This document shows positions 42,217 to 49,949 of a stretch of DNA of 64,000 nt, one piece after another (positions within the stretch are counted from its first letter, which is position 1; each line of letters begins with the position of its first letter). The translations under genes were made by a program, and so were the position numbers. A model generated the notes under the pieces. That model saw only the letters and a list, made by a program, of their open reading frames with translations. It had not been told where the DNA came from and searched no databases. The stretch comes from JBFFZF01 sp050732695. Its GTDB lineage: Bacteria; Gemmatimonadota; Gemmatimonadetes; Longimicrobiales; RSA9. The DNA is taken from the NCBI GenBank assembly GCA_050732695.1, contig JBOHRL010000037.1, positions 1 through 64,000 on the forward strand. The letters are read 5' to 3'.

Positions 42217-42908
42217 AGCCCCTCCTTGCGAGTGCGGACACGCACGCCCTTTTCGTCGGCGATGACGGCGTCATCCGCCATCCCGATGAAGAGGCCGGTC
42301 TCGATGATTCCGACTCGCGACTTGAACGTGGTCGCGATGCCGACAGGATCGGGGATGCCGCCCTCGAACCAGCAGTCGATGAGGTAGTTGCCGCCATCGG
42401 TAACGACCGGTCTGCCGCCGGCAAGTCGCAGCTCGGGCCGTGCGCCCGCCTCGCGCAGGAAATCGAGGTGCGTGGTCCAGCCGAAGGGTGCGACCTCCAC
42501 GGGCAACGCCATCTTCACGCCCAACCGTTCGACGAGCTTGCTCGCGTCCGCGACAATCACGAGGCGGGCGGACGCGCACGCGACCAGTTTCTCCCACAGC
42601 AGCGCGCCGCCATGCCCTTTGATCAGGTCGAGGCCGGGTCCGATCTCGTCGGCGCCGTCGATGGTCAGATGAAGCGTGCGCACATCCTCGAGTGCGCCCA
42701 GCGGGATACCGGACTCGCGTGCGTACGCTTCAGTCGCACGCGATGTCGGCACGCCGACAACCTCTTTCAGCGTTCCTGCGGCGAGCTTTTCCGCCATCAC
42801 GTCCACGACGTGGCGAGCGGTCGAGCCCGTTCCGAGTCCGATGCGCATTCCAGACTCGACGAACTCGACCGCCCGTTCCGCGGCCTTTCGTTTCTGTTTT
42901 TCGATCAA
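42213..42908 (-). CDS. rpiA: Ribose-5-phosphate isomerase A, TTG start
   Basis: 231 residues. Typical RpiA: VESGMRIGLGTGSTARHVVD (phosphate loop), HLTIDGADEIGPGLDLIKGH, GGALLWEKLVACASARLVIV, and VTDGGNYLIDCWFEG. Catalytic Asp (DGADE) and Lys (KGHGGA) are present. The only suitable start is TTG at 42908, which overlaps the stop of a 20-codon leader frame (TTGA). Interconverts ribose and ribulose 5-phosphate. Confidence 0.93.
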   Translation of the reverse strand: MIEKQKRKAAERAVEFVESGMRIGLGTGSTARHVVDVMAEKLAAGTLKEVVGVPTSRATEAYARESGIPLGALEDVRTLHLTIDGADEIGPGLDLIKGHGGALLWEKLVACASARLVIVADASKLVERLGVKMALPVEVAPFGWTTHLDFLREAGARPELRLAGGRPVVTDGGNYLIDCWFEGGIPDPVGIATTFKSRVGIIETGLFIGMADDAVIADEKGVRVRTRKEGL

Positions 42909-42967
42909 GCCGGGAACTTCCGCAGCACGTCCTCGATCCGGTCAGTCGCGATTGCATTCGCATCCAT
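42905..42967 (-). CDS. 20-codon leader open frame coupled to rpiA
   Basis: MDANAIATDRIEDVLRKFPA. The ATG at 42967 has a strong GGGAGG site 5 nt upstream, the best Shine-Dalgarno in this region. Its TGA overlaps the TTG of rpiA. It may be a leader peptide needed to load ribosomes onto the weak rpiA start. No homologue is recognised; the peptide is mildly amphipathic with no signal sequence. Confidence 0.45.
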   Translation of the reverse strand: MDANAIATDRIEDVLRKFPA

Positions 42968-43010
42968 GGTCGCCTCCCTCAATGCGCTGTCAGGCCGGAA
43001 CAGGGCTTCA

Positions 43011-43039
43011 AATCTACAGTTGGCCGTGGAGACGTGCAA
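43011..43039 (-). promoter_or_regulatory. Candidate promoter for the rpiA leader frame and rpiA-rpe
   Basis: Minus strand: -35 TTGCAC (43039-43034), 17-bp spacer, -10 TAGATT (43016-43011). Predicted start of transcription near 43004, giving a leader of about 37 nt before the mini frame. Lies in the 84-bp gap behind argH. Confidence 0.4.
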
Positions 43040-43051
43040 AAGACGGGGCCC

Positions 43052-44440
43052 TCAGGAGAGCGACACGCGCGCCTTCTCGATCTGGACCAGAACGGATGAA
43101 CGAGCAGTCCCGCCCTCGACGGATCGCGCTTCGGCCGAGGCATGTGCCGATGGCATTGGCCGACCACCGTCGAGGAAGGCGGCATGGGCGGCAGCCCAGG
43201 CCGAATCGGGCAGTTTCACGACTGGCACGCCCGCCGCGTCAGCAGCGCGCAACAGCTTGCCAACCGCCCCGTGCGCTTCCCGGAAGGGCACGCCCCGGCG
43301 CACGAGTTCGTCGGCGAGGTCCGTGGCGAGGAGTGCCTCATCCTCGGCGGCTGAACCCATTCGATCCGCGCGGAACTGGAGCGCAGCCACGGTTTCCCGG
43401 GTCGCCGGCAACAGCAGGACGAGTGCGTCGAACGAATCGAACAGCAGGCGCTTGTCCTCCTGAAAGTCCTTGTTATAACCCGATGGTACGGACTTGACCA
43501 TGGCGAGTGCGGCCGTGACGTTGCCGATCAGCCTCGCGGCCATGCCCCTCGCCAGCTCGAGTCCGTCCGGGTTCCGCTTCTGCGGCATGAGACTCGACCC
43601 CGTCGTGTACGCGTCCGGGAGAACGATGAGACCGAATTCGTCCGTCGAGAAAACGATGAGGTCTTCCGCCAGCCGCGAGAGGTGCGTTCCGACCATCGCG
43701 CTCACGAACAGCAGCTCACAGAGCCAGTCGCGGTCACCCACGGCATCGAGCGAGTTCTCGGTGATGGCGCGGAAGGCGAGCAATTGCTTGAGCAGCATGC
43801 GATCGACGGGAAAGCCGGAACCCGCGATCGCACCGGAACCCAACGGCAGGACGCTCACGCGGTCGAGCGCGTGATCGAGACGTTTGCGATCGCGATCGAG
43901 CGCCCAGAAATGTGACAGCAGCCAGTGTGCGGCGCGCACGGGCTGGGCTCGCCGTAGATGCGTGTACGAGGGCATCAGAACGTCAACCGTCGCGACGGCC
44001 TGCTCGAGCAATGCGTGCTGGAGTCCGCGCACGTGCTGGTCGAGTTGAGCGACCGCTCGCATGGCCCACAACCGGGCATCCGTGCCGACCTGATCGTTAC
44101 GCGAGCGGCCGGTGTGCAGCTTGCCCGCGAGGCCGCCGATCTCTTCGTACAGCATCCGCTCGATCAGCGTGTGGATGTCTTCGTCGGGCGCATGATCCGG
44201 GAAGGCCTCGTCCAGACGGGCATGAACTGCGAGGAGGCCGCGATCGAGGGTGTTCGCTTCGCCGGAAGTGAGGATCTCGATGCGTGCCAGCGCCTGAACC
44301 CACGCGCGGCTGCCCTCGATGTCCTCGCGCCAGAGCCGCCGGTCAACGGGCAGGCTGCGGTTGAGATCTTCGAGAGAGGGCGCGGGGCCGGCGCTCGTCC
44401 GGCCGCCCCACAGCCGGTGCTCGCCGGGTGTGTGGCTCAC
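43052..44440 (-). CDS. argH: Argininosuccinate lyase
   Basis: 462 residues. Fumarase/aspartase superfamily: LWGGRTSAGPAPSLEDLNRS, MLYEEIGGLAGKLHTGRSRN, QVGTDARLWAM, MPSYTHLRRAQPVRAAHWLL and the signature TTGSSLMPQKRNPDGLELAR. Splits argininosuccinate into arginine and fumarate. It is 13 bp behind argD, in the arginine block. Confidence 0.95.
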   Translation of the reverse strand: MSHTPGEHRLWGGRTSAGPAPSLEDLNRSLPVDRRLWREDIEGSRAWVQALARIEILTSGEANTLDRGLLAVHARLDEAFPDHAPDEDIHTLIERMLYEEIGGLAGKLHTGRSRNDQVGTDARLWAMRAVAQLDQHVRGLQHALLEQAVATVDVLMPSYTHLRRAQPVRAAHWLLSHFWALDRDRKRLDHALDRVSVLPLGSGAIAGSGFPVDRMLLKQLLAFRAITENSLDAVGDRDWLCELLFVSAMVGTHLSRLAEDLIVFSTDEFGLIVLPDAYTTGSSLMPQKRNPDGLELARGMAARLIGNVTAALAMVKSVPSGYNKDFQEDKRLLFDSFDALVLLLPATRETVAALQFRADRMGSAAEDEALLATDLADELVRRGVPFREAHGAVGKLLRAADAAGVPVVKLPDSAWAAAHAAFLDGGRPMPSAHASAEARSVEGGTARSSVLVQIEKARVSLS

Positions 44441-44453
44441 GCCTTCATTACCT

Positions 44454-45638
44454 TCACTGCAAACTCTCCCTCAGGACGTCCAGCCCTTCGGCAAGGTCAT
44501 CCGCCCCGATCACCAGCGGTGGCAGCAGCCGGATCACCTTTTCGCCCGCCGTCAGGACGAGGACGCCTGCGTCAAGTGCACGCGCGACCCGCGGCCCGGC
44601 CGGCTCGTGCAGTTCGATGCCCCACATGAGGCCCGTGCCGCGCACGGCGTTTACGATATCCAGAGCCCAGCCGGTCACGGTCCTGCGAATCTGGTCACCG
44701 CGTGCGCGCACGTTCGCAAGCAGCGCCGGATCCGCAACGCGTGTGAGGACTACAAGCGCGACGCTCGCGACCAACGGACCGCCGCCGAATGTCGTCGCAT
44801 GATCGCCCGGCTGGATCGCCTGCGCGACATGCTCCGTCAACAGCGCCGCACCCATCGGCAAACCGCCGGCCAGCGGTTTCGCCAACGTCAGAAGATCCGG
44901 CTCGACACCGGCTGCCTCGTAGGCGAAGAGATGGCCCGTCCGGCCCAGGCCGCATTGCACCTCGTCGAAGATCAACAACACGTTGCGCTCCGCGGTGAGC
45001 GCGCGCACCTCCGCAAGGAATGTCGCCGGCAGCGGGACCACACCACCTTCGCCCTGGACCGGCTCGACGATCAACGCCGCCGTCCGTCCTGCATCGACTA
45101 TGGCCGCAATCGCATCGATGTCGTGCGTAACAATGTGTGCACCCGGCATCACAGGCGTGAACGGTGACCGGTATGCAGGCCGATCCGTGAGGGCCACGCT
45201 GCCGAACAGCCGCCCGTGAAACGAGCCCGTTAAGGCGACGAACTCGTGCTTCGCTTCGCCTCCCTCTGCGCGCGCCCACCGGCGCGCAAACTTGAGCGCT
45301 GCTTCGTTCGCTTCCGCGCCCGAATTGCAGAAGAACACACGGTCCGCAAACGAGTTCGCGACCAGCGCATCGGCCAACCGCTCGCCCGGCATCGTGCGAC
45401 ACAGATTCGACGTGTGAATCAGACCCGTATCGATCGCACCGTGAACAGCCGCTGCAATGGCGGGATCACCGTAACCGAGCGCGTTCACGGCAATGCCGGC
45501 GCCCAGATCAAGGTACTCGCGGCCATCCTCGGCAATCAGCCGGCAACCGCGCCCACCCACGAACACCGGCGAGTATCGCTTGTAGATCGGCAGCAGCGCA
45601 CCGGTCTCGTGCGCCGCGCTCGACTTCGACTCGGCCAT
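44454..45638 (-). CDS. argD: Acetylornithine aminotransferase (class III)
   Basis: About 394 residues from the ATG at 45638, 2 bp after the argB-remnant stop; a GTG at 45653 lies inside that remnant. PLP fold: LPIYKRYSPVFVGGRGCRLI, DLGAGIAVNALGYGDPAIA, FFCNSGAEANEAALKFAR, VALTGSFHGRLFGSVALT, VEPVQGEGGVVPLPATFL, FDEVQCGLGRTGHLFAYEAA and LLTLAKPLAGGLPMGAAL with the PLP lysine. Acts in arginine (and possibly lysine) synthesis. Confidence 0.93.
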   Translation of the reverse strand: MAESKSSAAHETGALLPIYKRYSPVFVGGRGCRLIAEDGREYLDLGAGIAVNALGYGDPAIAAAVHGAIDTGLIHTSNLCRTMPGERLADALVANSFADRVFFCNSGAEANEAALKFARRWARAEGGEAKHEFVALTGSFHGRLFGSVALTDRPAYRSPFTPVMPGAHIVTHDIDAIAAIVDAGRTAALIVEPVQGEGGVVPLPATFLAEVRALTAERNVLLIFDEVQCGLGRTGHLFAYEAAGVEPDLLTLAKPLAGGLPMGAALLTEHVAQAIQPGDHATTFGGGPLVASVALVVLTRVADPALLANVRARGDQIRRTVTGWALDIVNAVRGTGLMWGIELHEPAGPRVARALDAGVLVLTAGEKVIRLLPPLVIGADDLAEGLDVLRESLQ

Positions 45639-45640
45639 CG

Positions 45641-45802
45641 TCAGGACTGACACTGAAGTACCCCCGTCTCGAGCAGCTCCACCCGCACCGACTCGACCTC
45701 GCCCACGCTACCCATCGCGCCGCCATGCGCAAGCCCCGCCCGGATCAGCCACGCATCGTCCGCGAGCGTCGAACCGCCAATCTTCACCACACGCGACATC
45801 AT
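45641..45802 (-). pseudogene. argB: Remnant of acetylglutamate kinase gene argB, internally deleted
   Basis: A 53-codon frame. Its start MMSRVVKIGGSTLADDAWLI is the normal N-terminus of an amino-acid kinase, with the KIGGS phosphate loop. It then jumps to AHGGAMGSVGEVESVRVELL and ETGVLQCQS, which resembles the middle of ArgB (the GGxLGxVGEVxxVxxxLL region), and stops. About four fifths of the gene is missing, including HGGG and the C-terminal NAG and ATP sites. The start still overlaps the argC stop (ATGA) and the stop is 2 bp before argD, so operon spacing is preserved. A sequencing or assembly deletion cannot be excluded from the sequence alone. Confidence 0.65.
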
Positions 45803-46764
45803 GCCTCGATACCTTCCGCCTCGTCGAAGCCGAACATCAGGTTCGCGTTCTGGACCGCCTGTCCCGCCGCTCCCTTCAGCAGATTGTCCAGCGCGACCAC
45901 ACACAGCAGCAGGGGATCCTTCAGCCCGCTCACCGGCGCATGCCCGATCGCAAGCCGATTCGTGTCCACCACGGACCGCAGCGACGGCATTGTCTCGCCC
46001 GTCACCTCCACGAACGGTTCGGCCTCGTACATCGCGCGCGTCGCTTCCACCGCCGCTGCGACCGTCGCGCCTGCCGTCAACGGCACGTACATCGTCTCCA
46101 GAATCCCGCGACGTACCGGCAGCAGATGCGGCGTGAATACGAACTGCGGCGATGCGCTGCCCGTGATACGCGCCAGCCCCGCCCCGATCTCCCGAACGTG
46201 CCGGTGCGCGTTGCCCACCGCGTACGCCCGATAGTCATCCGCAACTTCGCCGAACAGGAGCTCCCGCGTCGCCGTCCGTCCCGCGCCCGTCACGCCCGAC
46301 GCCGCATCGATCACCACCGGCTTCCCTTCCTCCACGAGCCCGGCTCGCAGCAGCGGCGCCAGTCCAACCAGGATCCCCGTCGGGTAACACCCCGGATTCG
46401 CGACCAGCGACTTGCCTCGAATGCATTCCCGCCACAACTCCGGCACCCCGTACTCTGCCCCAGCCTCGCCTCCCCGCAGATCAGCCGACAGGTCCACCAC
46501 CTTCACACCGGCTTCATGCGCACCGATCGCGTACCTGCCCGATTCGCCATGCGGCAGACACGTGAACACAATATCCACTTCCCCAACCGGAACATCCGCC
46601 GCCTTCACATACCGCAACGACGAACCTGGCACCCGCTCCCCCGCTTCCGACTCGGACGTCGCGTACATCGTCACGATGCGCGGGTGCCGATCGATCAGTC
46701 GCAGCAGTTCCTGTCCCGTATAACCGGACCCGCCGAGGACGGCGGCGCTGATTTTATTCATCAT
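45799..46764 (-). CDS. argC: N-acetyl-gamma-glutamyl-phosphate reductase
   Basis: About 321 residues. NADP fold KISAAVLGGSGYTGQELLRL, catalytic block KSLVANPGCYPTGILVGLAP (active-site cysteine in NPGCYPT), PVVIDAASGVTGAGR, and VGNAHRHVREI, FTPHLLPVRRGILETMYVPL. The late block RLAIGHAPVSGLKDPLLLC and NLLKGAAGQAVQNANLMFGF completes it. Two ATGs (46764, 46761) begin the gene; no Shine-Dalgarno is present upstream and the -10 element lies only about 9 nt away. The frame is open upstream but it reads through argR DNA. Confidence 0.94.
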   Translation of the reverse strand: MMNKISAAVLGGSGYTGQELLRLIDRHPRIVTMYATSESEAGERVPGSSLRYVKAADVPVGEVDIVFTCLPHGESGRYAIGAHEAGVKVVDLSADLRGGEAGAEYGVPELWRECIRGKSLVANPGCYPTGILVGLAPLLRAGLVEEGKPVVIDAASGVTGAGRTATRELLFGEVADDYRAYAVGNAHRHVREIGAGLARITGSASPQFVFTPHLLPVRRGILETMYVPLTAGATVAAAVEATRAMYEAEPFVEVTGETMPSLRSVVDTNRLAIGHAPVSGLKDPLLLCVVALDNLLKGAAGQAVQNANLMFGFDEAEGIEA

Positions 46765-46767
46765 AGA

Positions 46768-46801
46768 CGAAATATTATGCACAACGACGGCGAGGACGCA
46801 A
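46768..46801 (-). promoter_or_regulatory. argC promoter with overlapping ARG-box-like operator
   Basis: Minus strand: -35 TTGCGT (46801-46796); -10 either CATAAT (46779-46774) or TAATAT (46777-46772). The 14-mer TGCATAATATTTCG (46781-46768) matches the E. coli ArgR half-palindrome consensus TGAATWWWWATTCA at 11 of 14 positions and covers the -10. The argR gene lies just upstream. Predicted transcription start falls at or within 4 nt of the argC ATG. Confidence 0.5.
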
Positions 46802-46898
46802 GGGCCGGGTGGGGCGAGAAGGCAGGGTGCACAACGATGAGAGCGAAGGTACGAGGGACGGTTTTCATGCGATTTGGGGGCGGGATCGGGGCGGTGGA

Positions 46899-47357
46899 TT
46901 ATTCGATGGTGCCGGCGATCGCTTCGAGTCGGCGCTGGACGGTTGGGAGCTGGTCGTCGCGGCGGAGGACGAGGAGGATGGTGTCGTCGCCGGCGAGGCA
47001 GCCGAGGACTTCGGGCCATTCCTCCCAATCGAGTGCTTCGGCGACGGCCTGAGCGCCGCCGGCGAGGGTTTTGAGGATGAGGAGGTTACGGGTGCCTTCC
47101 GCGGCAACGAAGAGGGTTGGCAGGAGACGCTGTAGGGGAGGAGTGCTGTCCCAGGTCTCGGGAGGCGGCGTGTAGTGGTGGCCGCCGTCGGCGTCGGGAA
47201 TCTTGATGATGCGGAGTTCGCGGATGTCGCGGGAGAGTGTGGCCTGGGCGACGTCGAAGCCGCGGCGGGCGAGGAGTTCGCGCAGCTGTTCCTGGTTGGT
47301 GACGCGATGGGACTGAACGATCTGGCGGATGGCGGCGAGGCGAGCGGGTCTGGTCAC
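46899..47357 (-). CDS. argR: Arginine repressor ArgR
   Basis: 152 residues from the GTG at 47357. N-terminal winged helix: RLAAIRQIVQSHRVTNQEQL, RELLARRGFDVAQATLSRDI, RELRIIKIPD. C-terminal oligomerisation/arginine-binding domain: NLLILKTLAGGAQAVAEALD and VLGCLAGDDTILLVLRRDDQ. The GDDT motif binds arginine. The start overlaps the stop of the upstream membrane-protein gene (GTGA). Followed after 134 bp by argC with a matching operator-like site. Confidence 0.93.
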   Translation of the reverse strand: MTRPARLAAIRQIVQSHRVTNQEQLRELLARRGFDVAQATLSRDIRELRIIKIPDADGGHHYTPPPETWDSTPPLQRLLPTLFVAAEGTRNLLILKTLAGGAQAVAEALDWEEWPEVLGCLAGDDTILLVLRRDDQLPTVQRRLEAIAGTIE

Positions 47358-47800
47358 GACTGGAAACCGGGGACGGCGTAAAGAAAACCGAGTACGGCGC
47401 CGAATGTGGTGTGACTGATGAGTCTGCGGATTCGGAACCATGCGAGGGCGCGGATGGGGGTAGCGGCGACATCGTCGGCGCGATGGGCGGCGCTGAGGAG
47501 AGCGAAAGCGCCGGCGACGAGTCCGTGAGCGGCGCCGAGGATGGCCCCGAAGGGGGCGTCGGCGCGATGAGCGACCTCGAAGATGAGGCCGTAGACGGGC
47601 GTGAATAGCAATGCTGCGAGAAGCAAGGCGATGAAGGTATTCTCGCGCGGGCCGGTCTGAAGTCTGGGTGAGTTGGTTTCGCCGCGGCGGCGGCCGAGTC
47701 TGGGCGGGCGCAGGGCGGCGGCGACGAATTCACTGGCGAGTGCCGCAGCGAGCCCGCACCAGAACAGGAGCAACCAGGATGGAGCAGGGATATCGAGCAC
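47354..47800 (-). CDS. Multi-pass membrane protein of unknown function
   Basis: About 148 residues from the GTG at 47800. Hydrophobic helices: WLLLFWCGLAAALASEFVAA, FIALLLAALLFTPVYGLIF, GAILGAAHGLVAGAFALLS and TTFGAVLGFLYAVPGF, giving four membrane passes. The pattern AHR repeated (VAHRADAPFG, AAHRADDVAA) may mark an internal duplication. Upstream in-frame codons run under the divergent PAP2 gene, so they are excluded. No family recognised. Confidence 0.55.
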   Translation of the reverse strand: MLDIPAPSWLLLFWCGLAAALASEFVAAALRPPRLGRRRGETNSPRLQTGPRENTFIALLLAALLFTPVYGLIFEVAHRADAPFGAILGAAHGLVAGAFALLSAAHRADDVAATPIRALAWFRIRRLISHTTFGAVLGFLYAVPGFQS

Positions 47801-47964
47801 GATCTCATCGGTTGTGCGCAACGGACGATCCTGCTCGCCCGGCGTCGTGGGCACAGAACAGTACGTGACGGAACGGGTGCAGGGCAAATGGCGTCGTTTG
47901 CGGCAATGCTTCGTGGTGCGCCGGTGTCTTGCGTGCGGCGGCCGGCGTGCCGACAATGGCGAGT

Positions 47965-48759
47965 ATGCGAAGCTTTCCCGTTGCTCTGTGTTCATCGCTT
48001 CTTCTGGCCGGTGCGGGCAGCACGGCCGCGCAGGTGACGGAGCGGACAGGATCGATCTGGCAGGAGACGACGTTCATCGGCCGAACCGTCGGCGCGGGTC
48101 TGGTGGCACCGCTCGACTGGTCAGCGCATGACTGGTTGCGCGTGGGTGGCGGCGCCGCCGCGCTCGGCGTGCTGTCACTCGCGGACGGCGAGGTCCGCGA
48201 TTTCGCTCGTCGCAATCGTGGCGCTCTGGCGGACGACGTTGCGCGAGAAGCAAAGCCGTACGGCCGGATCGGCAGCGCAGCGGTCGTGGGCCTGTTCCTC
48301 GGGGGCGGTCTCGTTCTGAACGATGCACGAGCGCGGGCGGTGGCGATCGACGCGCTCGCCGCGAGTGTGCTCACCTCTGCGTTCGTCGTGCCCGCGTTCC
48401 AGGCAGCGTCTGGACGCAGTCGCCCGTGGCACGATGAAGGCACGCACGCGTTCCACCCGTTCAAGGGCCGGCACTCGTTTCCATCGGGGCACACCGCGCA
48501 GGCGTTCGTGGTCGCGACAGTCATCGCGCAGCACTATGATGCGTCGTGGGTGGACGCCGCTGCATACACGGGGGCCGGGCTCGTGGCGGCGAGCCGCATC
48601 TACCACGACGCGCATCATCTTTCCGATGTCGTGACCAGTGCAGTGATCGCGACGGCCATCGGTCGCTGGGTGGTAAGGCGAGGCTCGGCCGAGCGCGGCT
48701 CGATTCTCGTGCAACCCGCCGTGGTGGGCCGGACCGCCGGCATTGCCATATCCTTCTGA
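47965..48759 (+). CDS. PAP2 superfamily phosphatase
   Basis: 264 residues. Signal peptide MRSFPVALCSSLLLAGAGST AAQ, then a PAP2 core: SGRSRPWHDEG (first phosphate-binding block), SFPSGHTAQAFVVATVIAQH (Ser-Gly-His), and SRIYHDAHHLSDVVTSAVIA (Arg and nucleophile His with Asp). All three motifs are intact. Family acts on lipid phosphates such as undecaprenyl diphosphate or on phosphatidic acid, from the periplasmic side. It is divergent from the membrane-protein gene and 27 bp before the dioxygenase. Confidence 0.87.
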   Translation: MRSFPVALCSSLLLAGAGSTAAQVTERTGSIWQETTFIGRTVGAGLVAPLDWSAHDWLRVGGGAAALGVLSLADGEVRDFARRNRGALADDVAREAKPYGRIGSAAVVGLFLGGGLVLNDARARAVAIDALAASVLTSAFVVPAFQAASGRSRPWHDEGTHAFHPFKGRHSFPSGHTAQAFVVATVIAQHYDASWVDAAAYTGAGLVAASRIYHDAHHLSDVVTSAVIATAIGRWVVRRGSAERGSILVQPAVVGRTAGIAISF

Positions 48760-48786
48760 TACGTCCCGGAGAACGGACAGGAACGC

Positions 48787-49668
48787 ATGGCCTTCGGATT
48801 GACGGGTGAGCAGGCGGAGCCTCGTCTGAGCTACGGATCGTATCTCAAGGTTCCCGAGCTGCTTCAATTGCAGAAGACGCTCGCCGATCCGCCGCAACAC
48901 GACGAGCTGCTGTTCATCATCATTCACCAGATCCACGAGCTGTGGTTCCGGCAACTTCTTCATGAGGTCGACGCAGTCATTGCCCGTCTCGATGACGACG
49001 ACGTCCTTGCCGCGCACCGCCTGATCCGCCGCTGCATCGAGATTCAGCGCGTTCTCGTCGAACAGGTCAACGTGCTCGAGACGATGACGCCGAACGATTT
49101 CCTCACGTTCCGGGATCACCTCATGCCGGCGAGCGGATTCCAGTCCGTCCAGTTCCGCGAACTCGAGTTCGTGTGCGGCCTGAAGAATCCTCGCCAGCTG
49201 GAGAACTACGCGGAAGGCAGCGCCGAGCGTGCCGCCCTCGAGGCGCGTCTCGAAGGTTCCACGTTGGGCGAGCGTTTTCATGCGATGCTTGCGCGCCGCG
49301 GCTTCGACGTCGGCGCAGAATCCGACCGACCGTCGCCAGCACCGGGTCGCAGCGAACCTGCATCCGCACACGCCACAACCGATTTTGAACGGAATCTGCA
49401 CGAGCGACGCACGCGCGCGTTACTCCGGATCTATCATGATCCGTCCTCCCACTACGACCTCTACCTGCTCGCGGAAGCGCTCATCGAGTTCGATGAGATG
49501 TTCTATCTCTGGCGGCTGCGACACATCGCCATGGTCGAGCGGATGATCGGGTCGAAGCCGGGCACGGGCGGCAGCGATGGCGTCTCCTACCTCCGCGCGA
49601 CGCTCGCGCGCAAGTTCTTCCCCGAGCTGTGGGAGTTGCGCACGCATCTTGGCGCGAATCCCGCCTGA
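48787..49668 (+). CDS. kynA: Tryptophan 2,3-dioxygenase
   Basis: 293 residues. Heme enzyme that opens the indole ring to N-formylkynurenine. Blocks: RLSYGSYLKVPELLQLQKTL, HDELLFIIIHQIHELWFRQL, ETMTPNDFLTFRDHLMPASG, GFQSVQFRELEFVCGLKN, then EMFYLWRLRHIAMVERMIGS with the proximal heme histidine (RLRH) and KPGTGGSDGVSYLR, the substrate loop. A 60-residue central part (ERFHAMLARRGFDVGAESDR) is shorter than usual. GGACAGGAACGC precedes the ATG. No other kynurenine genes are in the window. Confidence 0.94.
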   Translation: MAFGLTGEQAEPRLSYGSYLKVPELLQLQKTLADPPQHDELLFIIIHQIHELWFRQLLHEVDAVIARLDDDDVLAAHRLIRRCIEIQRVLVEQVNVLETMTPNDFLTFRDHLMPASGFQSVQFRELEFVCGLKNPRQLENYAEGSAERAALEARLEGSTLGERFHAMLARRGFDVGAESDRPSPAPGRSEPASAHATTDFERNLHERRTRALLRIYHDPSSHYDLYLLAEALIEFDEMFYLWRLRHIAMVERMIGSKPGTGGSDGVSYLRATLARKFFPELWELRTHLGANPA

Positions 49669-49708
49669 CGCGCTGCGGATATGGTGACGCGATTGCACGA
49701 GGTGCAAG

Positions 49709-49780
<72 letters not shown>

Positions 49781-49821
49781 GAACACCGGCACGGGTGGCG
49801 CGAATGCCGGGAACTGGAGGA

Positions 49822-49894
49822 AGCGGGCAACCGGACTCGAACCGGCGACCTTCTGCATGGCAAGCAGACGCTCTACCAACTGAGCTATGCCCGC
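49822..49894 (-). tRNA. tRNA-Gly (anticodon GCC)
   Basis: 73 nt; acceptor GCGGGCA with TGCCCGC, discriminator U, D-arm AGCTCAGTTGGTAGAGC, anticodon loop TTGCCAT giving GCC, T-arm GGTTCGAGTCC. CCA not encoded. Confidence 0.95.
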
Positions 49895-49919
49895 ACGACC
49901 GTCTCTGAAACGCCCGCCA

Positions 49920-49949
49920 AACGTAGTCACATGCCCGGTGCATCGTCAA
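49920..49949 (-). promoter_or_regulatory. Candidate promoter of the tRNA-Gly/tRNA-Cys pair
   Basis: Minus strand: -35 TTGACG (49949-49944), 18-bp spacer, -10 TACGTT (49925-49920). It overlaps the last codons and stop of glgA, so the tRNAs are separately transcribed. Confidence 0.5.

Noticed and set aside
45638..45660. The TGA ending the argB remnant as a selenocysteine codon (selB is present)
   Set aside because: Reading through gives an Arg/Ser-rich sequence with no kinase similarity, and argD starts 2 bp later in another frame.
49694..49708. Inverted repeat TTGCAC/GTGCAA after tRNA-Cys as a terminator
   Set aside because: Only six base pairs and no U-run; noted in the tRNA entry but not called.
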